DNA of 7,251 nt from UBA6382 sp964596865. Its GTDB lineage: Bacteria > Bacteroidota > Bacteroidia > Bacteroidales > Bacteroidaceae. Position numbers and translations under genes: made by a program. The notes below the pieces were generated by a model that made no database searches, was not told where the DNA came from, and was given only the letters and a program-made list of their open reading frames with translations. Below are positions 1 to 7,251 of this stretch, piece after piece. The stretch spans positions 1 through 7,251 of the forward strand of contig CAZQVW010000137.1 of the NCBI GenBank assembly GCA_964596865.1. The letters are read 5' to 3'. Position 1 is the first letter of the stretch. Each line of letters opens with the position of its first letter.

Positions 1-85
1 AGTACTGTTAACTTATTGTTACAGCACTGTGAACGCAAACTATCGCGGGATTTTTCGCCGTAGGACGGGAATTTCTATGGATTAA

Positions 86-211
86 GTGGGGGAATTTTTG
101 CGCGTGAAGGGCAAATATTTGCTTGAGAAGGATAATTTCTTGCTTGAGAAGGTTAATTTCTTGCTTGAGATGAGCAAATCAGTGTGCGAGAAGGGCAAAT
201 CAATGCGCTGA
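86..211 (+). other. Possible 41-codon heptad-repeat ORF (doubtful)
   Basis: A GTG-initiated plus-strand frame of 41 codons runs through the whole 21-bp array and ends with TGA at 209-211, so its 3' end lies antisense to the last codons of the MATE gene. It would encode leucine- and glutamate/lysine-rich heptads (LLEKDNF, LLEKVNF, LLEMSKS, VCEKGKS). I see no convincing promoter or ribosome binding site, and the openness of the frame follows largely from a repeat unit divisible by three. It is listed because the array needs an explanation; it is more likely not a gene. Confidence 0.12.
98..202. repeat. Tandem array of five 21-bp units overlapping the MATE stop codon
   Basis: Five contiguous units of exactly 21 bp lie at 98-118, 119-139, 140-160, 161-181 and 182-202. 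Units 2 and 3 differ by one base; the others are more diverged but keep the register, with a GAGAAG-like core and an AAAT or AATTT segment. No spacers separate the units. Because 21 bp is seven codons, each strand can encode a seven-residue repeat. The plus strand gives heptads such as LLEKDNF and LLEKVNF. The minus strand, in the MATE frame, gives EINLLKQ and EIILLKQ. The last three bases (200-202), read on the minus strand, are the TGA stop of the MATE gene. Whether the array is translated, acts at the DNA or RNA level, or is just slipped-strand expansion cannot be told from one sequence. Confidence 0.85.
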
Positions 212-1561
212 CACGCTTCGCCTAAGTGCGGGGTAAAGGAAAATTTCGGTGAGGGAGCGGAAAAGCAGGTAGAGCAAGAAACTTATCCACAGTCCATCGT
301 TGCCCAACACGGGAAAGAGAATAAAATAAGAAATGAAGAACGCTGCCGTTCCGCTTGCCATCGACATCAATAAGCGCCCTGTGGCGGTGGCTCCCACAAA
401 GACGCCGTCCAACACAAAAGCCATGATGCCGCAAACGGGCACCAGCGCTACCCATACGAAATAGCGCGAGGCCGCCGCCACCACTGTGGGCTCGGAGGTG
501 AGCAACCGCAGCAATGGCATCTTTAACACCACATAGGCGATACTGAATACGGCCACCAACAATAATCCTATGAGTGTTACCCGCTTCACCGTGAGGCGAA
601 ACAGCGCCGCGTCGCCCGCACCGTAACACCGCCCGCAGATGGCCTCGGCTGCGTTGGCAAACCCGTCAAAGAAATATGAGAAAAGATAAAACAACTGGAA
701 CAAAATCGCGTTGGCGGCCAATATGGTGTCGCCCATGCGCGCGCCCGCAGCGGTAAACCACGTTACCACCATCAGCATACAGACCATGCGCAGCATTATG
801 TCGCGATTGACGTGGAGAAACTGCATCAAGTCTTTCTTTCGCAAGATTTCCCTCCATTTCGGGCCCACTAAATACTGTCGGTAATTGCGGCATAGTAACC
901 ATAGGGCTGTGAACAACCCCACATACTGCGCCACCACTGTGCCCAACGCGATGCCCTCCACCTTCAATCCCGCGCCAAACACAAATAATAGGCTCAATGG
1001 GATGTTCATCACGTTCTGTACTATCGCTATTGCCATCGGAATGCGCGAGTTTTGCATTCCCACAAACCATCCGTTCAGTGTGTATAGCATTAATACGGCC
1101 GGTGCGCCCCAGATGCAGATATAGAAATATGTGGCGGTGAGGTCGGCCAAATGGGGGCTCACGTTCATTAATCTATTGGTGAGCATTAGGATTGGCCATT
1201 GCAATATAATAAGGAGTATGGCAATCACTATTGCCAGAGACAGGGAGCGGAAAAGGCTGTAGGTGATTTCATTCTGATGCCCTGCCCCCAACGCCTGGGC
1301 GGTGAGGCCGCTGGTGCCCAAGCGCAAGAATACAAACAGCCAGTAAACGATATTGAAGATTACGCCGCCCACTGCTATAGCCCCGATATACGCGGCGTTG
1401 CCCAAGTGTCCGGAGATGGCGGTGTCTACCAAGCCCAAAAGGGGCACGGTGATGTTGCTCACAATCGATGGGAGGGCAATCCTTAGGATACTGCGGCTGA
1501 TGGGGGAGGATAGGGAGAGGCTGGGGCGATGCGTATGGGGAATTTTGCGGGATTTCGTCAT
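200..1561 (-). CDS. MATE family efflux transporter, DinF-like subfamily
   Basis: A 453-residue inner-membrane protein, normal for the family, predicted to have about twelve membrane helices and to export cationic or other small toxic molecules using an ion gradient. The start of the core (about residues 25-70) matches the DinF-type pattern: an ILRIALPSIVSN segment, then VPLLGLVDTAISGHLG with Asp46 in the first membrane helix, where this branch has a conserved acid, then GAIAVGG. Later landmarks are FLRLGTSGLTAQA (78-90), the FDGFANAAEAICG stretch (298-310) at the start of the second half, and VLDGVFVGATATG (383-395). The first 20 or so residues are a hydrophilic Ser/His/Arg tail; there is no other Met before the first helix. 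It follows the EEP-family gene by 54 bp on the same strand with no -7 box between, so it is probably read from that gene's promoter. Its TGA stop is the last three bases of the 21-bp repeat array. The substrate cannot be inferred. Confidence 0.93.
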   Translation of the reverse strand: MTKSRKIPHTHRPSLSLSSPISRSILRIALPSIVSNITVPLLGLVDTAISGHLGNAAYIGAIAVGGVIFNIVYWLFVFLRLGTSGLTAQALGAGHQNEITYSLFRSLSLAIVIAILLIILQWPILMLTNRLMNVSPHLADLTATYFYICIWGAPAVLMLYTLNGWFVGMQNSRIPMAIAIVQNVMNIPLSLLFVFGAGLKVEGIALGTVVAQYVGLFTALWLLCRNYRQYLVGPKWREILRKKDLMQFLHVNRDIMLRMVCMLMVVTWFTAAGARMGDTILAANAILFQLFYLFSYFFDGFANAAEAICGRCYGAGDAALFRLTVKRVTLIGLLLVAVFSIAYVVLKMPLLRLLTSEPTVVAAASRYFVWVALVPVCGIMAFVLDGVFVGATATGRLLMSMASGTAAFFISYFILFPVLGNDGLWISFLLYLLFRSLTEIFLYPALRRSVSAH

Positions 1562-1615
1562 GATATGGTGTTTGGAGATGAGAGAGAGCGTGTGATTGAT
1601 AGGAAAATGGCGGGA

Positions 1616-2752
1616 TTAGCGCTTGTGGAGCCGGAGCAAGAGGGGCAGATGGTCGGAAAAGCCGCCGCGGTAGTAGTCGCCGGTGAAGGTGCGCCATGGT
1701 TTCACGCCGCCATATTGCTTGTCGGCCTCCATAAGAAAGGGGTGGTCGATGATTATCAAACTTTCTTCGTCGGCATAGAGCGCGGGTGCGGGGCCGGCCT
1801 TGCTGCTCGTGCGCATACCTTCGTGCGCAGTTTGTTCGTATTCGTAAGCTGTTTGCTCTCCTTTTCCTTTCGCGCGCGTACCTTTTAATAATGAGCCGGA
1901 AAGGACGCACTGGTCGATCATCTGCCAATGGCCGCGGTAGCGATATGTGCCGCCCGCCCCATTAAGTGAGCGAGGATGGCAGGCTAAATTATATAGTCTG
2001 TTGGGGCACGGATTGCCCGTGGGGGCAAGTGCGCCCAAATGTCGCCTTATGGCTCGCGAATGAGGGACTTCGTTGAAATCCCCCATGATGATAATGTTGG
2101 CGTATGGCGATTTGGATAACAATGAATCGGTGTGGGCGCGCAGGATGCCGAAGACTACGGCTCGCTTTCTGTCTGCATCAAGGCCGCCCAGTTTGCTTGG
2201 GGCGTGAATAACAAGTATATGGAGAGTGTCGCCGGTGTAGCTCAATCCCTCCACGCCCAAAATACTGCGTGTGGCTAATCCTAACGACTGTTGCTCGGCC
2301 TTTCCCAGTAGGTGGTAGGTGCGCGTTGGTCTAAAACTGCCCTCCAAATAGATTAATGCTGTATTGATGCCGCGATGGTCGGCCCCTTGCCCAACGATAT
2401 AGCGATAGCCTAATGGGGCAAGGCCGGTATGGGTGGTAAGGTCGCGAAGGACGGTTTCGTTCTCCACCTCCACCAATGCCACCACGTCCGGCAGGAGGGG
2501 CGGGTCAAGGCTCACTATCTCGCGGGCCAGAAGATTTAGTTTGCGGCGGTAGCGGCGTGTGCCCCAATAGCGAGACCCCCACGGGGTGAACTCCTCGTCT
2601 TCGTGGTCGGAGGCGCGAATGGTGTCGAAGAGGTTTTCGCAATTCAGTTCGGCCACGGCAAAGGAGCGCCCCTGCTGCGAATGGGCCGGTGGCGGCATTG
2701 TTGGCAGAAGGAAGAGCGCCGTTAGGCATAAAATAATAAGGAAATGTCTCAT
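1616..2752 (-). CDS. Secreted endonuclease/exonuclease/phosphatase (EEP) family protein
   Basis: A 378-residue protein of the metal-dependent EEP fold (relatives of DNase I, exonuclease III and sphingomyelinase-type phosphodiesterases). Residues 1-25 look like a signal peptide (MRHF, a hydrophobic LIILCLTALFLLP core, then AHS), implying periplasmic or outer-surface action. Family motifs appear in order: LNCENLFD (36-43, metal-binding Asn/Glu), LVEVENE (93-99), GINTALIY (128-135), IHAPS (182-186), IIMGDFNEVP (221-230, the GDFN motif), GHWQMIDQ (274-281), and FSDHLP (365-370, catalytic SDH). All key residues are present, so it should be active as a phosphodiesterase, nuclease or phosphatase; the substrate is unknown. 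A polar segment at about 290-325 containing EQTAYEYEQTAHE looks like a lineage-specific loop insertion before the last strands. It is the first gene of a two-gene minus-strand unit with the MATE transporter and has a -7 box seven bases before its start. Confidence 0.9.
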   Translation of the reverse strand: MRHFLIILCLTALFLLPTMPPPAHSQQGRSFAVAELNCENLFDTIRASDHEDEEFTPWGSRYWGTRRYRRKLNLLAREIVSLDPPLLPDVVALVEVENETVLRDLTTHTGLAPLGYRYIVGQGADHRGINTALIYLEGSFRPTRTYHLLGKAEQQSLGLATRSILGVEGLSYTGDTLHILVIHAPSKLGGLDADRKRAVVFGILRAHTDSLLSKSPYANIIIMGDFNEVPHSRAIRRHLGALAPTGNPCPNRLYNLACHPRSLNGAGGTYRYRGHWQMIDQCVLSGSLLKGTRAKGKGEQTAYEYEQTAHEGMRTSSKAGPAPALYADEESLIIIDHPFLMEADKQYGGVKPWRTFTGDYYRGGFSDHLPLLLRLHKR

Positions 2753-2759
2753 TATGATG

Positions 2760-2767
2760 CAAAGTTA
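2760..2767 (-). promoter_or_regulatory. -7 box (TAACTTTG) for the EEP-family gene
   Basis: The minus strand reads TAACTTTG, an exact match to the Bacteroidetes TAnnTTTG -7 element, ending seven bases before the ATG at 2752. No TTTG-type -33 element is seen at the expected distance. If this is the promoter, the transcript starts within a few bases of the ATG and would be leaderless or nearly so. Confidence 0.55.
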
Positions 2768-2810
2768 TGTTTTTGGAGTGTGATTGGCCGCGTGTTTGGC
2801 GGAAATTGTG

Positions 2811-2818
2811 TATTTTTG
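2811..2818 (+). promoter_or_regulatory. -7 box (TATTTTTG) for frr
   Basis: TATTTTTG fits TAnnTTTG exactly and ends 28 bases before the frr ATG at 2847. A TTTG at 2795-2798 is too close (12 bp) and an ATTG at 2783-2786 rather far (24 bp) for the usual 19-21 bp spacing, so the -33 element is weak or absent. The leader after the box is A-rich with no Shine-Dalgarno sequence, as is normal for this phylum. The box probably drives frr-rsgA and perhaps the glycan genes beyond. Confidence 0.55.
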
Positions 2819-2846
2819 TAATCGTAAAATTAAAAACAGAAACATT

Positions 2847-3407
2847 ATGTTAGACGTAAAGACATGCCTGAACCAACAGGAAGAGAAGATGGAGATGGCC
2901 GCCGCCTATCTGGAGGAGACCCTTTCGCATATACGTGCGGGCAAGGCCAATGTGCATATTTTGGATCCTATCAGAGTGAATAGCTATGGCTCGATGATGC
3001 CGCTCAATAATGTGGCCGCCATCACCACTCCCGACCAGCGCACTATCGCTATCAAGCCTTGGGATAAATCGATGTTCAAACCAATCGAAAAGGCCATCAT
3101 CGATTCCGAAGTGGGCATCATGCCTGAAAATAACGGTGAGGTGATTCGTCTTAATATCCCGCCTCTCACCACCGACCGCCGTAAGGAGCTCTCCAAGCAG
3201 TGTAATAAGGAGGGCGAGACCGCCCGCGTTAGTGTGCGCAATGCCCGCCGCGATGGTATCGACAAATTGAAGAAAGCTATCAAGGAGGGATTGAGCGAGG
3301 ATATGGAGAAAGACGCCGAGGCCGAGCTCCAAAAGCTCCACGATAAATACATGAAGAAAATCGACACCATCCTTCAGGAGAAGGACAAGGAGATAATGAC
3401 CGTGTGA
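2847..3407 (+). CDS. frr: Ribosome recycling factor (RRF)
   Basis: A 186-residue cytoplasmic protein, the standard length for RRF, which with EF-G splits the post-termination ribosome so that its subunits can be reused. Signature stretches are clear: SHIRAGKAN (27-35) in the first long helix, VNSYGSMMPLNNVAAI (44-59) entering domain II, IPPLTTDRRKEL (104-115), and VSVRNARRD (128-136), whose Arg131 sits at the position of the essential arginine of the E. coli protein. The C-terminal half is a charged helix (DMEKDAEAELQKLHDKYMKKID), as expected for the three-helix-bundle domain I. The ATG at 2847 is chosen because it gives the family's length and N-terminus; the frame stays open upstream to a TTG at 2784, but that stretch holds the -7 box. 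The stop overlaps the rsgA start by 4 bp (GTGA), which suggests translational coupling. Confidence 0.97.
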   Translation: MLDVKTCLNQQEEKMEMAAAYLEETLSHIRAGKANVHILDPIRVNSYGSMMPLNNVAAITTPDQRTIAIKPWDKSMFKPIEKAIIDSEVGIMPENNGEVIRLNIPPLTTDRRKELSKQCNKEGETARVSVRNARRDGIDKLKKAIKEGLSEDMEKDAEAELQKLHDKYMKKIDTILQEKDKEIMTV

Positions 3408-4351
3408 AGACATCCGAAATGCGCGGCTTGGTGGTGAAGCAGAGGGGCAACTGGTATGACGTGCTCATAGATGGTGGCCTCATGGTGAGCTGCATGGTGA
3501 AAGGCCGCTTCCGGTTAGAGGGCATCCGCTCCACGTCGCCCGTGGTGGTGGGAGACAGGGTGATGGTGGAAGAAAACGCTGAAAATGCCGCTTTTATCAC
3601 CCGCCTTCTTCCGCGCCGCAATTATATTTTGCGCCGCGCCAGTAATCTTTCCAAACAGAGCCATATCCTGGCCGCCAATATCGACCTCTGTATGCTGTTG
3701 GTGACGATGAAAGACCCCGAGACGCCGCTCACTTTTATCGACCGCTTTTTGGCTACCGCCGAGGCCTACTCTGTTGATGTGGCTTTGGTGTGGAATAAGA
3801 TGGATCTGCTCACCGCGGATGAGCAACAGCGCCTAAAAGATATTGCCGATATGTATGAGAAAATCGGCTATCGCTGCGTGTGTGGGTCGGTGGTGGACGG
3901 AAAGATAGATAAGGAGGTGGCCGCACTGGTGAAAGACAAGGTCTCTCTCTTGGCCGGCAATAGTGGCGTGGGCAAATCCACGTTGCTTAATCTGATTGTG
4001 CCGGAGGCTAATGCAAAGGTAGCCCCCGTTTCTCAGACCCACCATACCGGTATGCACACCACCACCGACACCACCATGTATCCCCTCCCGTTTGGCGGCC
4101 ATATCATAGATATTCCCGGAGTGAAGGGGTTTGGCACTTTCAATTTCAAGCCAGAAGAGGTGTCTCACTATTTTCGCGAGATTTTCAGTGTGGGCAGGGC
4201 TTGCCGGTTTAATAATTGTATGCACCTTAGTGAGCCCGGTTGCGCGGTGAGGGCGGCGCTGGATAATGGTGAGATAGCTCCCTCGCGATACAATTCTTAT
4301 CTAAGTATGCTCCAGGATTATGACGAGCAAAAATACCGCCCTGCGTATTAA
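3404..4351 (+). CDS. rsgA: Ribosome small subunit-dependent GTPase A
   Basis: A 315-residue circularly permuted GTPase that acts late in 30S subunit maturation. An N-terminal OB-fold domain (about 8-70) precedes the permuted G domain, whose motifs come in the order G4-G1-G2-G3: NKMD at 131-134, the P-loop GNSGVGKS at 185-192, the switch region with HHTGMHTTT at 213-221, and DIPG at 236-239. The C-terminal zinc knuckle is intact: Cys267, Cys272, His274 and Cys280. The start is taken as the GTG overlapping the frr stop; an ATG at 3419 (residue 6) is also possible and would shorten the product by five residues without touching any domain. Pairing with frr is functionally coherent, since both act on the ribosome. 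The next gene starts 19 bp later with no terminator between, so transcription may run on into the glycan genes. Confidence 0.96.
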   Translation: MKTSEMRGLVVKQRGNWYDVLIDGGLMVSCMVKGRFRLEGIRSTSPVVVGDRVMVEENAENAAFITRLLPRRNYILRRASNLSKQSHILAANIDLCMLLVTMKDPETPLTFIDRFLATAEAYSVDVALVWNKMDLLTADEQQRLKDIADMYEKIGYRCVCGSVVDGKIDKEVAALVKDKVSLLAGNSGVGKSTLLNLIVPEANAKVAPVSQTHHTGMHTTTDTTMYPLPFGGHIIDIPGVKGFGTFNFKPEEVSHYFREIFSVGRACRFNNCMHLSEPGCAVRAALDNGEIAPSRYNSYLSMLQDYDEQKYRPAY

Positions 4352-4370
4352 TTAGTGGCTTAATCTGATT

Positions 4371-5594
4371 ATGACTATCACAGATACTAAACAGTCCTCC
4401 GAGCCTGCCGCCAATACCATCTGCTGCATCTATAATATGGGTGCGCATTATCGGTGGCCGATCTTTAAGGCGATGGCCGAGAGGTTTCCTATAGATTTCT
4501 GTTTCGGGCCAGACAACGCGTATACGCATTCCATTAAGACTTTTGACTATAATAAACTGCCCGGCTTCAAGCGATTACTGAAAAATCGCCGCCTGCTACT
4601 GAAATTCTATTGGCAGAGCGGAGCCGTGAGGCAACTTTTTCATCCTTATAAGCAATATCTGATGCTGGGCGAGGCTTATTGCCTCAGTACGTGGGTGATG
4701 GTATTGGGCGCAAGGCTCACCGGACGGAAATCTGTCTGCTGGACTCACGGTTGGTATGGGCGCGAGGGCGTGTTGAAACGCTGGGTGAGCCGTTTGTTCT
4801 ATTCCTTGTTCAATAATATCCTCACTTATAATAGCTACGCTCGCGATTTGCTGATAAAAGGGGGTATCCCCGCAAAGAAAATCCGAGTGCTGGGCAATTC
4901 TTTAGACTCTGCCGGAATGAGAGCACTGCGCCCCGAGCTCCACTCTACTGAAATCTATTCCTCGCATTTTCACAACGCTCTGCCCACACTTATCTATTGC
5001 GGGCGCATTCAGAAAAGTAAGCATTTGGAATTGATGATTGAGGCCGCTCACCTACTGAAAGATGCCGGTAGAGACGTTAATCTGGTGTTTGTGGGCCAAG
5101 ATAGCGAGGACGTGGATATTCCAATGCTTGCGAAAGAGGCTGGATTAGAGGAACGAGTGTGGATGTATGGGCCTTGTTATGACGACAAAAAGCTGGCCGA
5201 ACTGTTTTTTAATGCAGACGTGTGTGTTTCACCCGGCAATGTGGGTTTGACGGCTGTCCACTCCCTTTCTTTCGGTTGCCCCGTGATTACTCACGGCGAT
5301 TTTCCGTGGCAGGGACCGGAGTTTGAGTGTATAAAGCCTGGGATTACGGGCGATTTCTTTCGCCGTGGCGATGCCGCCGACCTCGCTTGTGTAATCACTA
5401 ATTGGATAGACCATTCTCCGGAGCAACGCCGCCAAACGGCCCTTTCTGCCTTTGAAGAAATAGACACTCATTGGAGTGTGGAGCACGAGATAGACGTGTT
5501 TTCGAAAGTGCTGGTGGAGGAAAGAGCGTGTGTTGGCGTCCAAAAAATAGGCTCTGGCAAAGATAAAACAGAAAAAACGGAGAAAAGAAAGTAG
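4371..5594 (+). CDS. Glycosyltransferase, GT4-like (GT-B fold)
   Basis: A 407-residue cytoplasmic or membrane-associated sugar transferase, probably adding one residue to a surface glycan on its lipid carrier. The C-terminal half is a typical GT4 nucleotide-sugar domain: LIYCGRIQKSKHLELMIEA (207-225), LVFVGQD (238-244), LEERVWMYGP (259-268), LAELFFNADVCVSPG (275-289) and FGCPVITHGD (301-310). The N-terminal half has an acceptor-side pattern with ICCIYNMGAHYRWPIF (17-32), LMLGEAY (97-103) and SVCWTHGWYG (121-130). The usual EX7E motif is absent: aligning on CPVI puts Gly289 and His297 where the two glutamates belong, within PGNVGLTAVHS. Acidic residues follow nearby in GPEFE (315-319). I have the impression that this version recurs in Bacteroidetes enzymes, so it is probably a subfamily trait and not damage. 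The protein ends in a lysine-rich tail (394-407). Donor and acceptor sugars are unknown. The next gene starts 7 bp after its stop. Confidence 0.88.
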   Translation: MTITDTKQSSEPAANTICCIYNMGAHYRWPIFKAMAERFPIDFCFGPDNAYTHSIKTFDYNKLPGFKRLLKNRRLLLKFYWQSGAVRQLFHPYKQYLMLGEAYCLSTWVMVLGARLTGRKSVCWTHGWYGREGVLKRWVSRLFYSLFNNILTYNSYARDLLIKGGIPAKKIRVLGNSLDSAGMRALRPELHSTEIYSSHFHNALPTLIYCGRIQKSKHLELMIEAAHLLKDAGRDVNLVFVGQDSEDVDIPMLAKEAGLEERVWMYGPCYDDKKLAELFFNADVCVSPGNVGLTAVHSLSFGCPVITHGDFPWQGPEFECIKPGITGDFFRRGDAADLACVITNWIDHSPEQRRQTALSAFEEIDTHWSVEHEIDVFSKVLVEERACVGVQKIGSGKDKTEKTEKRK

Positions 5595-5601
5595 GAATAT
5601 T

Positions 5602-6306
5602 ATGGTGAAGTATCTATTCGAGGCCTTTCTCAATCTTTTCAGGCGGAATATCGCTTGGTCGGCGTTTGTATATGCCGGTTCCAAGATAGATGGACGGGCA
5701 CGTGTCCATCGAGGTTGTAAAATCAGGAATAGCTCTGTGGGGCGCCACTCCTATGTGGCTGCGCATTCGTGGCTCACCAATACAGATGTGGGGCCTTTCT
5801 GCTCTATTGGCAATAGGGTGAGCATCGGTTTGGCCACTCATACGCTTAATTTTGTCTCCACGTCACCGGTGTTCACGTTGAAAAACAGTGCCGCCGATGC
5901 TCATTGGGTGGAGGCCGACCTCTCCGCTAATTCGAATGATTTCTACCGCACTACGCTCGGGGCAGACTGTTGGATTGGCTCTAATGCAATGCTGATGAGC
6001 GGGGTGAAGATAGGAATTGGCGCGGTGGTGGGCGCTGGTGCGGTGGTAACAAAGGATGTTCCGCCCTACGCTATCGTTGGTGGGGTGCCCGCACGTATTA
6101 TCCGCTATCGTTTTTCCGAAAAGGTACGCAATGAACTGCTCGCCTCCCGCTGGTGGGAGAAAGATGACGACTGGCTGAAGGATAATATTGCACTTTTCCA
6201 AAAACCGGCAGACCAAAATGTGTCCCCTTCGTTAAAAGATTTCTCCGTTTCATTGGGGACCGCTTCTCCTGCTCCAGATAAGTATTCCACTTCTTCATGC
6301 AGATAA
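5602..6306 (+). CDS. Left-handed beta-helix acyltransferase (CatB/WbbJ-like hexapeptide family)
   Basis: A 234-residue trimer-forming acyltransferase, probably an acetyl-CoA-dependent sugar O- or N-acetyltransferase acting on the glycan built by its neighbours. Hexapeptide-type coils run from about residue 23 to 76 (such as KIDGRARVHRGCKIRNS and VGPFCSIGNRVSIG) and resume at 117-152 (LGADCWIGSNAMLMSGVKIG, then VVGAGAVVTKDV). Between them a loop carries THTLNFVSTSPVF (79-91); His80 is at the position of the catalytic histidine of CatB/Vat-type xenobiotic acetyltransferases. PPYAIVGGVPARIIRYRF (154-171) is the usual end of the helix and is followed by the RWW motif (183-185). The ATG is preceded by GTAGGAATATT, a mild purine-rich site. 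From about 205 the protein has a Ser/Thr/Pro-rich tail unlike the family core. LicD starts 13 bp after its stop, so the genes are almost surely one transcript. Confidence 0.9.
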   Translation: MVKYLFEAFLNLFRRNIAWSAFVYAGSKIDGRARVHRGCKIRNSSVGRHSYVAAHSWLTNTDVGPFCSIGNRVSIGLATHTLNFVSTSPVFTLKNSAADAHWVEADLSANSNDFYRTTLGADCWIGSNAMLMSGVKIGIGAVVGAGAVVTKDVPPYAIVGGVPARIIRYRFSEKVRNELLASRWWEKDDDWLKDNIALFQKPADQNVSPSLKDFSVSLGTASPAPDKYSTSSCR

Positions 6307-6319
6307 AATTTTCTTCCCT

Positions 6320-7150
6320 ATGAAGACATACAATACTGGTGAGACGGAGGCCGACCTCCGCCGAGAATACAATCCCGAGGGCTCCAATCTGCGGCGTGCC
6401 CAAATGCGCCTGTTGGATATGGCTGTATGGCTTCAGGCTGAGGCCAAGAAGATTGGCGTACCCCTAAGGTTGGATAGCGGAAATGTCCTTGGTGCACTCC
6501 GCCACGGAGGGTTTATTCCCTGGGATGACGACGTGGATTTCGTGGTCGCCCATAAGGATCTCCGTCGCCTGGTAAAACATCTGAAAACTTGTGGTCATCC
6601 GCAGTATGTCCTCCAAGACAACACCACCGACCCACATTATTACAAGGAATGGGTCGTTCTACGTGATCTTCGTAGTAAAGAGACAAGTTATGATGATGCT
6701 GATAGCAAGGACCGCCGAATTAGTGAAGCACAAGAGTTTCGCGGTCTCCACATAGACATATTCCCCTATGAAGGATATATGATTCGTCCGCTACAGCGCT
6801 TGGCTGGAAAACTTAGTGTGAATATTAACCTTCGCTTTGCTGGTGTTCACCCTCATTTAGCGCAGTTCGGGTACAACGTTCTTCACTACGTGGTGTTCCC
6901 TTGTTTCCGTTTGATTGGCCGTGTTTTTGGTAAGCGCGACTTATATATGCATTCCTACGGCACATGGTTTTATAAGGCGTTGCCAAAAGAGGTCTTGTTG
7001 CCACACAAGGATATTGTGTTTGAGGGACATACCTTTGAGGGGCCGGCCGATGCCGATCGTATGTGCCGAATTCTATATGGAAACTACATGAACCTGCCCC
7101 AGGAAAAAGATCGCGGTAGCCACAAAATGAACGTGGCCATAGATGAGTAA
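6320..7150 (+). CDS. LicD family phosphotransferase
   Basis: A 276-residue protein of the LicD family, whose best-known members move phosphocholine from CDP-choline onto lipopolysaccharide or teichoic acid sugars. The diagnostic block at 51-74 is intact: LDSGNVLGALRHGG followed by FIPWDDDVDF, with acidic residues Asp69, Asp70, Asp71 and Asp73 expected to bind metal. GLHIDIFPYEGY (142-153) and the end motif YGNYMNLPQEKDRGSH (253-268) complete the family pattern. No signal peptide is seen, so it should act on the cytoplasmic side before the glycan is exported. The first 30 residues (with EYNPEGSNLRRAQMRLLDM) resemble the start of many Bacteroidales LicD proteins, supporting the ATG at 6320. A nucleotidyltransferase start follows 25 bp later, echoing the licC-licD pairing. 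The transferred group may be choline, ethanolamine, aminoethylphosphonate or another phospho-alcohol; it cannot be decided here. Confidence 0.93.
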   Translation: MKTYNTGETEADLRREYNPEGSNLRRAQMRLLDMAVWLQAEAKKIGVPLRLDSGNVLGALRHGGFIPWDDDVDFVVAHKDLRRLVKHLKTCGHPQYVLQDNTTDPHYYKEWVVLRDLRSKETSYDDADSKDRRISEAQEFRGLHIDIFPYEGYMIRPLQRLAGKLSVNINLRFAGVHPHLAQFGYNVLHYVVFPCFRLIGRVFGKRDLYMHSYGTWFYKALPKEVLLPHKDIVFEGHTFEGPADADRMCRILYGNYMNLPQEKDRGSHKMNVAIDE

Positions 7151-7157
7151 TTTTCTC

Positions 7158-7165
7158 TAACTTTG
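7158..7165 (+). promoter_or_regulatory. Possible internal -7 box (TAACTTTG)
   Basis: TAACTTTG, identical to the box before the EEP-family gene, lies in the 25-bp gap after licD and ends ten bases before the next ATG. No -33 element is seen upstream, inside the licD 3' end. It may give the nucleotidyltransferase and later genes their own start with a very short leader, or be a chance match. Confidence 0.3.
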
Positions 7166-7175
7166 TGGAAGTCTT

Positions 7176-7251
7176 ATGCAAGCAATAATATTAGCAGCCG
7201 GAATGGGCAAGCGACTTGGCGAATACACCAAGAACAATACAAAATGTATGG
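7176..7251 (+). CDS. Nucleotidyltransferase, LicC-like (partial, cut by window end)
   Basis: The first 25 codons of a gene that runs off the right edge. The start MQAIILAAGMGKRLG is the nucleotide-binding signature of the sugar-phosphate and choline-phosphate nucleotidyltransferase family (GxGxRL loop, residues 9-14), and the following EYTKNNTKCM resembles the region with the conserved Lys before the PK-like turn. Its position right after LicD favours a CTP:phosphocholine (or related phospho-alcohol) cytidylyltransferase that makes the donor LicD uses. A sugar-1-phosphate nucleotidyltransferase, or a fusion with an aminotransferase or kinase as occurs in some phosphonate pathways, cannot be excluded because the discriminating residues lie beyond the window. 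Confidence 0.8.
   Translation, partial: MQAIILAAGMGKRLGEYTKNNTKCM

Overview
The window looks like chromosomal DNA from a member of the Bacteroidota, most likely the order Bacteroidales. The reasons are: exact TAnnTTTG boxes (the -7 element of Bacteroidetes promoters) in front of genes; AT-rich leaders with no clear Shine-Dalgarno sequence before frr; the frr-rsgA pair; and protein types common in gut Bacteroidales (a DinF-type MATE pump, a secreted EEP-family hydrolase, a LicD protein). The genus cannot be fixed from the sequence alone. There is no RNA gene, insertion sequence, phage gene or CRISPR array.

Layout. Bases 1-199 are noncoding as far as can be supported and hold an unusual array of five 21-bp units (98-202). 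The last three bases of the array are the stop codon of the MATE gene. Bases 200-2752 carry two minus-strand genes, read from right to left: a secreted endonuclease/exonuclease/phosphatase-family protein (2752-1616), then a MATE efflux transporter (1561-200). They are 54 bp apart and probably co-transcribed. Bases 2753-2846 form a compact divergent control region with one -7 box on each strand.

From 2847 to the right edge everything is on the plus strand and tightly packed: frr (ribosome recycling factor) overlaps rsgA (ribosome-assembly GTPase) by 4 bp. After only 19 bp comes a surface-glycan cassette: a GT4-type glycosyltransferase, a left-handed beta-helix acyltransferase, a LicD-family phosphotransferase, and the first 25 codons of a nucleotidyltransferase resembling LicC-type cytidylyltransferases. 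Gaps between these genes are 7 to 25 bp.

How the genes may work together (inference). The first two plus-strand genes maintain ribosomes. The last four look like part of a pathway that builds and decorates a cell-surface polysaccharide or lipid-linked glycan: the glycosyltransferase adds a sugar, the acyltransferase acylates one, the nucleotidyltransferase activates a small phospho-compound (choline phosphate or a relative), and LicD transfers it to the glycan. The cluster continues beyond the right edge, so the decorating group cannot be named. Nothing here proves a wholly new system. The best leads are the heptad-encoding repeat array at the MATE 3' end, the glycosyltransferase lacking both glutamates of the usual EX7E motif, and the LicD/nucleotidyltransferase pair.
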